Source of the DNA: Pohlia nutans
Taxonomy: Eukaryota > Streptophyta > Bryopsida > Bryales > Mniaceae
DNA: 64,000 nt
Assembly: GCA_022496805.1 (NCBI GenBank)
Contig: CM040085.1
Coordinates: 31,525,811 to 31,589,810 of the forward strand
Direction: 5' to 3'
Part shown: positions 1 to 9,879 of the stretch, one piece after another
How positions within the stretch are numbered: position 1 is the first letter of the stretch
Layout: every line of letters starts with the position of its first letter
Position numbers and translations under genes: made by a program
The notes under the pieces: generated by a model
Databases searched by the model: none
Told to the model about the DNA's origin: nothing
What the model saw: the letters and a program-made list of their open reading frames with translations, nothing else

Positions 1-116
1 AAGCAACTCGTGTGCTCCAATATAAAAATAAAAAAAATCTTTTGCAAAAGTTACAGCTCGAAGGTGAACGTAAAAAAAACGTCCAAAATATGGACGCCGG
101 GACGGTCAGGGGTTAA
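1..116. mobile_element. Right end of a TTAA-type MITE, cut by the window edge
   Basis: The terminal sequence TGGACGCCGGGACGG, a few bases, then GGGGTTAA (TTAA at 113-116) matches the right ends of elements at 46606-47153, 60305-60881 and 60878-61205. The left end lies outside the window. There is no coding capacity. Assignment rests only on the conserved subterminal GGACGC motif and the terminal GGGGTTAA. Confidence 0.5.
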
Positions 117-227
117 CAATGTTACGTAGCGCAAAAGGAGACAGTGAATTTCCTTCACGTCGTCGTTTCGACAAGGCTATTTTTTGTTGCTTATAAGATG
201 AAGGGCTTGCCGATGTCTCGTTGGCGA

Positions 228-818
228 AGTTTGGCTCTAAAGTGGCCAGACGGGATTGGCGAGGGCGTGGATTTTACGGGTTCGAAAGCAATGCCACTTG
301 GGGCGGTGAATTGATTGGAATGATGGTGGTGTCGCAGTTAGGGTTTCAGCACCAATTGGAGCAAGCGGTGGTGGTGAAGGTGTACGTGATCGCATTCGTG
401 AGAGGCAGGGGTGTCATCCGATTGACATGAAAGAACGGCATTATCTCTGAGGCCAGGTATTGTTGTCGCTGGTTTTGTGATAATGACAATTAATTAGGGT
501 TGATCCGCGAAGCTGTGTTGGGAGACGATCCAAGGGAGAGGTACCTGTGAATTTCTATCAAGAAACGTAGCCTTTCTACATATGTCTCAACGAGAATGAA
601 AATTTTACGTGTCGACACAATCGGGTGGTAGAAAGCTCTCACGAAGCGCTGCAGGTGATCAGCTTGGCACAGTGTAGCCTCCATCTCCAGCTGTGGCTTC
701 TTTTCGTTCTTTTGGTTGCTTGAGTAAACTGCGAGGTGCATGGATTGTGAAGAATGGGAGGGGCAGTCAACCAGCGTGTTTTGTACTCACGGCACGGTTC
801 AGAATTTTCTTTTAGCGT
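228..818 (+). repeat. Duplicated leader/promoter segment, copy 1 (upstream of INTS8)
   Basis: This block aligns over most of its length with 7972-8627. Shared landmarks in the same order are GGATTGGCGA, TTCGAAAGCAATGCCA, a telo-box TAGGGTTT (339-346), GTATTGTTGTCGCTGG, AATTAGGGT, a 20-bp run around GGGAGAGGTACCTGTG, ATCGGGTGGTAGA and AAACTGCGAGG. Copy 1 lacks about 110 bp present in copy 2 (8263-8374). It ends about 60 bp before the INTS8 start codon, so it probably holds promoter and 5'-UTR sequence. No ORF in it looks conserved. Confidence 0.8.
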
Positions 819-847
819 CGACACGATCCGCCGGAGGGTGGAAGGTT

Positions 848-869
848 TAGGGTTTAAGGATTAGGGTTG
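848..869 (+). promoter_or_regulatory. Telo-box motifs just upstream of INTS8
   Basis: TAGGGTTT at 848-855 followed by TTAGGGTTG at 861-869, about 20 bp before the ATG. The reverse complement AAACCCTA is the plant telo-box, found in promoters and leaders of many housekeeping genes and bound by Myb-type telobox proteins. Its role here is inferred from sequence and position only. Confidence 0.5.
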
Positions 870-875
870 GTGGCG

Positions 876-3800
876 ATGATGATGGCGGGTGAGCGCGACA
901 GGCCGCGTGGGGACACGAGTGCCGCGACATCGTTATGGATAGACTACCTGTTGCTTCCGGAGAAGCTAGAGGAGCATCTAGCGGCCCTGGCAGCGGGAAA
1001 TTCGTTCAGTCCTTCCCCGGGGGAGCTTATCACCGTGTTTTTGGAGCAGGCGCTTCTGAGCCAGAAAACCTCGTTAGGGTATTCTTTGCCTGGCATCGCC
1101 AAGGATGTACCTGAGGCTTGGACGACCGTAACGAAAACCGCTGCATTGCTCTGTGAACGCGCGGCCCGAGTGGCGGTATCAGCAAACCTCTCGCTGGAAG
1201 AAATTGAGGCGTCCATCAGCTCCGCTCAGCATCAGTTTATGCTTCTAAAAGCTCTCGTGAAGCACGACAAACCTCGGTTGTTGATTCACGAATGCGATCT
1301 CAATCGATGGATGCTGCGCAATGCTTTGCAATCACATCCATTGGGATCAGCTGCTCCTAACGCTTCTCTGTCCGCCGGGCCTCAAGCTGTTGTCTGGACA
1401 TTGGGCGAAGACGTCCCCGTGGAAACCCTCGACAATGGATGCTGGTCTGTTTCCGTTTCTAGGAACGGTGCTGTTCGGGGTCCAATGGAGGAGGAACAGC
1501 TTGCAATTGAGTTTCTGGAGAACGTCTTATTGCACATGGATGGTGTTTGTCCGAAAGGGACGTCCTCAGCGTGCAAATTGATCACTATCATTGCACAGGA
1601 TCGGTTGGATGGTGAAAATTCAGATGGTGCTTTTCTGAGCCAAGGTTATTGGTGCCAAATCATGCTGGACGTCGCGGAGGTGCACTTTATGAGAGGACGA
1701 ATTCATGTTGCGCATGAGCTCTTCACAAAATGTGCAGAACTGAACCAACGTATCAGTGAGACTGATAAGACCGATGGACAATTGAGGAGACTAAATAATG
1801 CCAGTTCTTCATCATCGGTGCCAATGCAGAGACTTGCAGGTTTCATTGTAGCCTGTCGAATGCTTCTAGGATTGCACCCGAAGTCCAATGTCAATGAAGA
1901 AAGGCAGCGGGACTTGAACGAGATTGAGCTCAAATCATCTTCCTTGCTTTCTCTAGGCGAGCCGTCTGCAGATCAAAAGATGGTCATCGCTTGTGAACGA
2001 AGCAGATACAATTTGAAACAGAATTCTGAAGCAGCTCATATTCCAAGAGCATCTGAGGACGGTGACGTTACAATTCCACCACCCTACAAGAAACTCAAGT
2101 TATTTCACAATTCAGAGTATGAGAAGGCGACCAAGACAGAAGAAGTTGTCGCTGGAGTTGATGTTTCGCTTATGGATCCCATTACATCTTTCAAGGAGAA
2201 GGTTCTTGAGAGCATGATTCTGAGCGAATCTGCAGATGAAGTTTCAAATGCAGGAAGTGAGCGGGAATGCATTCGACTGATTCGGAATGTCGTTGGTGAT
2301 ACTCTCGAAGGACACTTGAAGAAGGGATATCGTCTCTCCCTGGCAAGGGATTCTGGCATTCCAGTTTCTATAAACTGCCAGCTTGTAGCATGTAACGTCG
2401 TCAGAGATATTGTTGAGAGAGCTCCTATGCAGTCATTTCTGCAATCTAGCAATGTACTTCGTGATAGTATAGAAGGTGTGAATTTTTTGATGTCTCTCAT
2501 GGCGGCAGTAAAGAAAAGCTTCGACGAAATGTCCACTGAGAATGGTTCCGTACCGAAGCCTCAACCGACTGAGCGGATGTACACTAGACAAGGCTCTGAA
2601 CGAACCTCGAGGAGTATCGGTGATAGTAGCAGCTCAAGTACATATATATCTGAATTTGCCCTGTACGTGTGTTGCGTTTTGGATAAAGTTTGGTGTTGGG
2701 AAGCTGCTCTGGAGAACAAGCTCATTAATCCCGCAGCGGTTCCAAAACTCTTCGTCTCAGATCACGGTATGATGAGATGTGAAAAGTCCACACGAGAACT
2801 TTTGGCCGGTACGAGGATGGTAGCCTCATCATCAGGAATCGAGTTTGAATTGGAGGTCATGTTGTGTGCACTCCTGACTGCTGAGGATGTTTGGGATATT
2901 GATAGACTTGTTTCAAAAGTCGACAGACTCAGTGAGGCTCTTAGGGCGAAGGATAGTTCAGATTCCATGGGAGCACATTCCGAAGTGAAAGCTGGCAACA
3001 ATAGGACTGGCGTTGGGTTTCAACTTGCATTGGACGTTGCCGCTGTGTTGCGTCGGCGTGCTTTCAATGCTTTGGACACTACTAAACAATTCTGGGTTGC
3101 CAGGAAGCTATACGAACTGGCTAAGACGGTACATATTAGAGATCATGACAGCATGATGATGCTTTGGCTGTTGGGCAAAGTGAGCTTGAAAGAGGGAGCT
3201 TCTGTGAATCTTCCAGGGCTGGAAGAATTTGAGAAGCAGATCTCACTTGATTTGGGCGCAGTTGAATACGTCCTTCTGAGTTTGATCGAGAAAGAGCTTT
3301 GGAACGACTTACATGAGCTTTGTGAATGGGGGCTCTCGATAGTGAAGAAAGGAAGGAGTACTGGAGGTGATGAGGGGCCTCGTGAAGGGCAAGGAACTGG
3401 CAATGACATCTGGTACAGAAGGTGCGCTCACATTCTGAAAGTCGCAACCGCATTGGCAGAGCTCATGCAGCTCTGCTCTGCCCTGTTACAAGCTACTGTA
3501 CATAATCACTACACTGAAGACGTGGCTCGCATGAGTTCAAGAACATCGCAACTTTTTGAGGATTTTTTGTGTTTACTGGTTGGCGGTGATGTAGAGGGAC
3601 CCTCATCCGTGGCAGAGGATGGGAACCAATCTTGGGCAGCAGCACAGAACCGCAAACCGCCATTGAACCCCAGTGTTCGGACCGTTCCTCTCATCTCACA
3701 GCTCACGAACTCTCGGGTGTTGATGAATCTGGCGAGCTTGATGGCTGGCTGGCTGCAGAGGTGCAATATAGCGGGACTTATACAGTGGCCTCTTTCTGTT

Positions 3801-4484
3801 GAAAGGTACGGAGCGTTGGCAACCGTCACGTCTGGGTCTTCACTGCCTCCTCTTGGCGGGGGATTCCCTCCTTTTCCTCTCCGGGTGGCTCCTGAATTTG
3901 GGAGGAATCTGTTCGGCGTGCTCTTGGAGAGGATAGTTGAGCTTCCAGGAGTTGTAGAACGAGACAAGGAGAAGGGTCACCGGTGGTTGCAAGGCTTAGC
4001 TGATCTTGCGTTTGAAGATGAAGCGTATGTGAAAGCTCTGCAACTTTACTTGCAGGCCGGAGCCATCAAGAGTGCCTTTTATTGTGATCGTTCTTCAGCA
4101 ATGTCTGAGGAAGTGTTTACCCAGTGGGTGCTGCGGAGGATGGTGCAAGGTTGCCGCTTAATAGGTGCAACTGTCCAGGCAGCTCTGCTGTGCCAGAAAT
4201 TACCAGGCCCTGACCATGAATCTGCTTTTCGAATCTTGCAAGAGAATTCTTTGATAGTGGTCCGTGATGCAGTGGCCTACTTCGATTGTGTTTGGGAGGT
4301 TCCCTTGCTGGAGCTTCTTGTACACATGCACGCCAAGAGTGGTGACCACGAGCGTCACTCTGCGTTGATATCTCTACTTCAACAGCCGGCGCTGAATGCG
4401 CACAACCCGCAATCAGTCAGGGTTGCCCACGTGGCTTCTCTCGAGCAACGCTTCCTGCAACGTCTCTGTGGGGAGCTTCTTTAA
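876..4484 (+). CDS. INTS8: Integrator complex subunit 8 (INTS8)
   Basis: A single uninterrupted ORF encodes about 1202 aa, longer than animal INTS8 (about 995 aa). INTS8 is part of the nuclear Integrator complex, which cleaves snRNA and other RNA polymerase II transcripts and recruits PP2A. It is a helical, TPR-like scaffold. Two regions align confidently with the family. The N-terminus has SLWIDYLLLPEKLEEHL, with W21-I-D-Y at the place of the animal WFEF PP2A-contact motif. The C-terminal 150 residues contain LQLYLQAGAIKSAFY, AALLCQKLPGPDHESAF and ALNAHNPQSV, ending RFLQRLCGELL. CNVVRDIVE in the middle also matches. An in-frame TAA at 855-857 makes ATG 876 the first Met, although two more ATGs follow at once. 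The residue 330-470 region is low-complexity and plant-specific. There is no intron, unlike its neighbours, so an ancient retrocopy replacing the spliced gene is possible. Confidence 0.92.
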   Translation: MMMAGERDRPRGDTSAATSLWIDYLLLPEKLEEHLAALAAGNSFSPSPGELITVFLEQALLSQKTSLGYSLPGIAKDVPEAWTTVTKTAALLCERAARVAVSANLSLEEIEASISSAQHQFMLLKALVKHDKPRLLIHECDLNRWMLRNALQSHPLGSAAPNASLSAGPQAVVWTLGEDVPVETLDNGCWSVSVSRNGAVRGPMEEEQLAIEFLENVLLHMDGVCPKGTSSACKLITIIAQDRLDGENSDGAFLSQGYWCQIMLDVAEVHFMRGRIHVAHELFTKCAELNQRISETDKTDGQLRRLNNASSSSSVPMQRLAGFIVACRMLLGLHPKSNVNEERQRDLNEIELKSSSLLSLGEPSADQKMVIACERSRYNLKQNSEAAHIPRASEDGDVTIPPPYKKLKLFHNSEYEKATKTEEVVAGVDVSLMDPITSFKEKVLESMILSESADEVSNAGSERECIRLIRNVVGDTLEGHLKKGYRLSLARDSGIPVSINCQLVACNVVRDIVERAPMQSFLQSSNVLRDSIEGVNFLMSLMAAVKKSFDEMSTENGSVPKPQPTERMYTRQGSERTSRSIGDSSSSSTYISEFALYVCCVLDKVWCWEAALENKLINPAAVPKLFVSDHGMMRCEKSTRELLAGTRMVASSSGIEFELEVMLCALLTAEDVWDIDRLVSKVDRLSEALRAKDSSDSMGAHSEVKAGNNRTGVGFQLALDVAAVLRRRAFNALDTTKQFWVARKLYELAKTVHIRDHDSMMMLWLLGKVSLKEGASVNLPGLEEFEKQISLDLGAVEYVLLSLIEKELWNDLHELCEWGLSIVKKGRSTGGDEGPREGQGTGNDIWYRRCAHILKVATALAELMQLCSALLQATVHNHYTEDVARMSSRTSQLFEDFLCLLVGGDVEGPSSVAEDGNQSWAAAQNRKPPLNPSVRTVPLISQLTNSRVLMNLASLMAGWLQRCNIAGLIQWPLSVERYGALATVTSGSSLPPLGGGFPPFPLRVAPEFGRNLFGVLLERIVELPGVVERDKEKGHRWLQGLADLAFEDEAYVKALQLYLQAGAIKSAFYCDRSSAMSEEVFTQWVLRRMVQGCRLIGATVQAALLCQKLPGPDHESAFRILQENSLIVVRDAVAYFDCVWEVPLLELLVHMHAKSGDHERHSALISLLQQPALNAHNPQSVRVAHVASLEQRFLQRLCGELL

Positions 4485-6038
4485 ACGATGCCAATTTTTT
4501 TCTTGGGTACACGTAGTTAATCCAACTTGTGCAATTATTTACACAGCAAATGACTACAGGAGCGGTGGAAGCAGCAACCTACAGCTGAGACGATCGAGGT
4601 TACTCAATTGTTGCCTTTGCCATGGGCAGCTCAAGACAGCTTCTAAGGATATGAGAGACACATGATGTCAGTGTGTCCCAAGTGGTACGTGCGGCTCCAC
4701 ACTTAGTCAGGAGTACATTCTTTGTAGGTTAACATTGTTGATGAATGCCAGAAGGCACTTATAGTTACTCAGGGAAAAAGCATTAATAGTCTGGCTTGCA
4801 CTTCAGTAAAAGGCATAATCGATTGTCTTTTAATTTTTTTGCTTCAATGATGTTTTACGTTACTCTGGATAGTTCATCTTGATCGATGTATTTTTTTCTC
4901 TCAGGAAACTGACATATCTTGGAATTGTCAACGCGCAGAATTGAGGGAATGCCCCTGACGACGAGGTTGGTGCCTGGAGAAGTCGTGCATGTTTTCTTAG
5001 CTACGTAGAAGTAACTCACGCATACTGCTGTTAGAGCACAGTTATTTGTGAGCTCGCGCCAACAGACTGAGGTAATGTAGAAGGTTCTTTTCACGGGTGG
5101 ACATGCAATCATCCTCTTTACTGTCTGCAATGCATGCAGATCTGTTCAGTTGGGGAGGATTATTTGCAATTTTATACGAGACTCATGGGAAACCCCACTG
5201 GATTCCTTGAAATTTGAACGTAGTTTCTACACCATGGTCACTCCCGTCTTATAATTGTATTTCTTTTAACTAAACGCAATCTTAAACTCTTTAGGTTCCA
5301 TTATGTAACATATGTGTACATAATTTTAATTAAATTTCATTGTCACACCATAGGCACACAGACCTCTTTCATGTAACAAGCACAAGACCTAAAAATCTTA
5401 TTACCACATGTATTCAGAACATGACTGGGGATGTTGTCTCCTTACATGTGCATACATAAAATAGAGTCTACCCTCAAAAGAGGGCATCAATGGTAGCACG
5501 TGTGAACTTGGTCCTAGTGGCCAAGTGGGCAACACTTCCTCCAACAGACTCTTCATTCACGTTGTCCCCCCCTTGGGACCAGATTTACTCTCTCTTTGCG
5601 TACATTAGAATATACCATAATATGAAATCAAGAAATATAATAATGAAAAGGTCCATGAGTGTATAATAAAAATTCAAACTTGTCTTATCTATATGAGAGA
5701 TTGTGTAAATAAGAATAAAATGTTGAGAAAATAACATGGAACAATTTAAAGAACTTAAAGAATTTATTGATTCATTCATACTTCTTTATGATAGTCTTTT
5801 CTAATATCTTATTTTTTGTTTGGTCATCTAGTCCTAGGAAAGCAATGTGTGTCAAGTTAAAAACTTTCTTTATATTTTTACTATGACACTGTAATCTTAT
5901 AAGAAGTGTATACAAATTAGATTGATTTGTGTTGGCCATTAAGTTGGAAGATGTTGAAATGTGTTTAGGTTATTCAATCGTTAATTTAAAAAATGCGGAG
6001 AATATAAAATAAAGATATAGAAAGTATACCCTCAAATC
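4485..6038. other. INTS8 3' flank and AT-rich intergenic DNA
   Basis: The first few hundred bases probably hold the INTS8 3' UTR. No clear polyadenylation signal could be fixed. The rest is AT-rich, and its short ORFs resemble nothing recognised. Confidence 0.5.
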
Positions 6039-6584
6039 CTTGACCTCTAAATGACAGAGGGATTAAAGGCAAAACCTAGATGTGCTATAAAATGTTATTT
6101 CTTCAACTTTGATGAAGTTTGGTTCAAACGAGAAAATGAGAAGCATGATGTTTAGTAATTATCCATACAATCAAACTTTCAAAAAATGTTTTAGATACTC
6201 ATTTAATGAATTTTGAGGCATTTACCATATAATATTCACCAAAATTACAAAATCATTTTTAGAATTTGAATTTCGGTATGATTGGTTAAAACTAGGCTTT
6301 TTATTCTAAAATTCAATTTTTTCTTAAAGAAGATAACATCATTAATTTCCCGAAATAATAAATTTTATAACACTAGGACAAAATTGAGGTCTTTGTCTTT
6401 GAAAAATTCTCCTCGGTGGAATTTAACTTGGACATACATGTTTCAAATTGGGTTGCAAAGTAGACTTGATTTCCTATTTGAAAATATTTTTTGATTTTTT
6501 TATAAAATATATATTTTATTCTTGGCAACCCATGAAAAGAAGAGCATCGACCATAAAATGGTCGTTTGATCACTTAGGGGTTAA
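6039..6584. mobile_element. Probable TTAA-type MITE, degenerate
   Basis: The right end CACTTAGGGGTTAA (TTAA 6581-6584) is typical of the family. The proposed left end TTGACCTCTAAATGAC at 6039 is a degenerate match to TTAACCCCTAAGTGAT. GTGCTATAAAATG about 50 bp inside the left end matches the conserved internal ATAAAATG of the other members. It carries no gene. The left boundary is uncertain. Confidence 0.4.
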
Positions 6585-7285
6585 AAGTGCGTTCATCCAA
6601 GGCATAGGACTTTAAATTTGAATTAGTTAAATAATAATAATAATAATAATAATTTGTTTTGTAATTGTTGAGAGTGTATTCAGGGCATAGGACCATAAGT
6701 AAAATAAAGTAGTTAAAAAAAAACTCGCCCGTATTAATAGGTGATCAAGGATGTCTAAAATGATCTAACATTTCATTAAGGATCTTCAAATATCATTTAT
6801 AATGTTATTGTGTGTTTGTGTGTTTTATTTTATTTAAATTATTTTTAAAGTATAAAAATGCTAAATTTTATCCACGTCAATAAAGATGGATCTCAAATAA
6901 TGTATAATGTATGACAATATGCCAAAATGCATCATAAATTTTGTGACTTCCAAAAGAGAATGTAAAATTTTAAGTACATTCATTGCATAATAATCATAAT
7001 TGAGTATTATTCCATGACAAATGATATATACTACAAATATTGCTTAAGATTCCTTTTTTTTAATAATGCAGAAGAAACTTTACAAGAAAAAAATCCCCCA
7101 AAAGTTTTGGTTTCTATTATTTGACTTCTTATTCTACCAATCATGTTTTTGGAGTAAGGTACATACTCCCAAAGCATACCATTTATGCAGAGTGGACGTG
7201 AATTATCATGTGCATTTTGAAAGAATGGACGTGACATTAAAGAGGTCATATTCCTAGCAAAAATTACCAAAAAAATGTTCACAGT
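6585..7285. other. AT-rich intergenic DNA with TAA microsatellite
   Basis: Contains a (TAA)n tract of about 25 bp at 6629-6653. Nothing else was recognised. Confidence 0.5.
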
Positions 7286-7533
7286 AGAGTTAACAAAAAG
7301 AGTGTTTCAAAGTGGAAAGAAACCATAAACTCACCTTAAACTAGTTTTGAGTTCAAAAAGACTACAAAACTAGTCTACGGTGAGTTGGAGAATAATCTAA
7401 AGCAAGGCTAAGCACCATCATGAAGTATGGACTTGTGACCTCCCCAATGCAAGAGGAGAATTCCTACACGTTCCCCAAGCCAACAGCCCTAACCATGGAA
7501 ACTATTCACGAACAATAATTATCAGAAATTATA
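7286..7533. repeat. Dispersed repeat, copy 1
   Basis: Aligns with 58133-58400. Both contain AAAGTGGAAA, CTCACCT, a central small hairpin, GGAGAATAATCTAAAGCAAGG and CTATTCA in order. In this copy the hairpin arms are around AAACTAGTTTTG and CAAAACTAGTCT. No protein is encoded, and no terminal repeat or duplication was found, so the class is unknown. Confidence 0.6.
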
Positions 7534-7971
7534 ATTATAAAAAGAGAACTCCACTTGAACTCCGCTTGAAAAACAATTCTCCTTTTGGATAACTCTAGTG
7601 TATCTAGATAGCCCGTAGATGTTTGACCTATTCTCAAGCATGACTCATGCCGAACCTACATCTAGGATTTAGCTAGATCCACCGTACCAGAAGAGTAGAT
7701 TCAGGACTCTTGAAAGTAGTAGTGTCAGTAGGCAGTGCCTCATGCACCTCGGCAAGCCAGCAATCAATCCCGAAACCCAGAAAACGCCCTGAATCTCGAA
7801 GCAATCGCTCACTCGATCTCTGCGGGATTCACAGTAAACGCCGGAGAAAGCTCCATTTGATTGAGGAATCCACCGCCAGCCCTATTTTTTGTACAGTAAA
7901 AAGCAGCAGTTCTGTTTTAGGAATGTTGGTGCCATTAGCTTGGGCCGCGGCGATCGATTTCTTTTCGTGAA

Positions 7972-8627
7972 GGCGAGTGAATCCGAGAGACCAGACAGGA
8001 TTGGCGACGGCGTGGATATCGCGGGGTTTCGAAAGCAATGCCATTTGGGGCGCTGAATTGATTGAATGACGATGCTGTTGTAGTTAGGGTTTCCTCATCA
8101 ATTAGAGGAAGCGGTGAGGGGGATGCGATCGCATTCGTGCGATACAGGGGTGTCATACGATTGATACGAATCAACAGCATTATCTGTATTGTTGTCGCTG
8201 GTTCTGTGATAATAACAACTAATTAGGGTGAATCCGCAAGACTGTGTTGGGAGGTGATCCATGGTGGTGCGGCGTTAGCCGAGATCTGCGAAGACTTTGA
8301 AGGCGCGGTTTCGAGGTTGAGAGCTCGACGGGTGTGTATGTGCTTTTACTAAGGAGAAATCGTTTGTCCGACCAAGGGAGAGGTACCTGTGAATTTCTAT
8401 CAAGAATCTAAGCCCTGCTCTCTATGTCCGCACGGAAATGAAATCATGAATTTTTGACACGATCGGGTGGTAGAGAGCTCTCATGAATCGCTGCAGTTAC
8501 TTAGGTCATCGGCTGTTCCAGCTATGACTTCTTTTGGGTTGCTCGAATAAACTGCGAGGAGCACGTATTGGAAGGGGCAGTGAATCGGCTTGTTTTGTAG
8601 CGAGGACATGATTCAGAGGGTTTGAAC
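7972..8627 (+). repeat. Duplicated leader/promoter segment, copy 2 (upstream of AP-4 epsilon)
   Basis: Diverged direct copy of 228-818. It keeps the telo-box (8085-8092) and the GGGAGAGGTACCTGTG block, and carries an extra segment of about 110 bp at 8263-8374. The AP-4 epsilon start codon is 1.25 kb downstream, so this may be the promoter and first transcribed part of that gene. Segmental duplication of upstream sequence between neighbouring genes is inferred. Confidence 0.8.
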
Positions 8628-9879
8628 TTGAAGCTCGCTGTTGAGTGGAATGCACGTGAACAGGAAGAGTTGAAGAGTTGATGCAGGATTGAAGTAGAGG
8701 ACATGGTTTGTGAGGTTGTACAGTGAATGGAAATCATAAGAAGCCCAGTTTTGGAAAGGTTTCGATCGAGGTCCAGAATCGGGATTAAAGTTTTTCTTGT
8801 GAATGAAGTCGCATTGAGAACCGGATTGGAGGTCAGCGTGGCCAAGAATAATATCATGAAGGAGAGCATGAGGACAATGTAAATTTATATATGTCTACGA
8901 ATTTGGAATTTCTGTGGATTGTTAAACGATTGGTTCACGGAATGTGCACGGATTATATTGTTGAGAATCGTATGGTGATAGTGTGGGCACTTAAAGTCAG
9001 CGAAGTATCTCTGTAAGAGCGAATCGAACGTGTGTGGTTGGTGATGGTGGAATGTATGGGTGTTGCAGGAGCGCAATGGAGTCGTGGGCGAACGATATCG
9101 TGAAGAAGGCCTTCAAGCAAGGGTGAGGGTCTTTCAGCTTTGTGACTCCTGAGTGGCCGAGACTTGACAAGACTTGGGTGTTTCGTTTTGTGACTAGGAA
9201 TGAGTCTTGGCTGTTTTGTGAGGATGTTGTGCCGTGTATGAATGTTTGTGCTGTGAGTCATCTGGGCTACCTACGGCTCACGCGCTTATTGTTTTCTAGT
9301 TATGCTTTAAGTAGTCTTATTTGTGGCTCCTGAATGGTCATCACTCGGGTCAGCGAGCGTGACCTTGTTCAGTAGTGTTCGGCTTACACCCTTTCCAGGG
9401 TAGCAGTGAAGACACAGAGATCACTGAATAACAATGTAGGAACTAGTAATGTGAAGTGATGTGGCCCCAAGACTGTGCAACTTGAGAGCCATGTGGCAGA
9501 TATGGCAATTTTGGAACCATTTGGCATGTACTCTGCACTGCAACTTCAGAAGCATGGTGACTCATAGCCCGTGAGTGAAGAAGGATGCTTTCAATTGGTG
9601 AAGTGAATATATGAGCGGAATCGTGTCATAGAAAGTGAATGTCAGAGGATCGGTGGATGTTGGGATGCGTTGATTGTCCCTTTAATAGCAGATGGGCCAA
9701 AGGAGTGAGGAGCTGGCTTGAGGGGTGTTGTTGTTGAATGATGAGTTAGGATTAATATTTTAGTTTTGACAAATGTTTGGTACGAAGACAGTTAGTGGCA
9801 TTACCCATGTGCAGAGTTGGTTGGATGCTTAGATGGGTGCGTGCTTGCGTTGTTGGTGAATAGCAGGTCCTCAGGCACG
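8628..9879 (+). other. Presumed 5' leader region of AP-4 epsilon
   Basis: No conserved protein is seen. A short upstream ORF at 9076-9126 (MESWANDIVKKAFKQG then TGA) follows TTGCAG and ends next to a GGGTGAGG donor-like site, so it could be a leader exon. GAATAGCAG at 9856-9864 is a possible acceptor just before the coding start. Confidence 0.4.
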
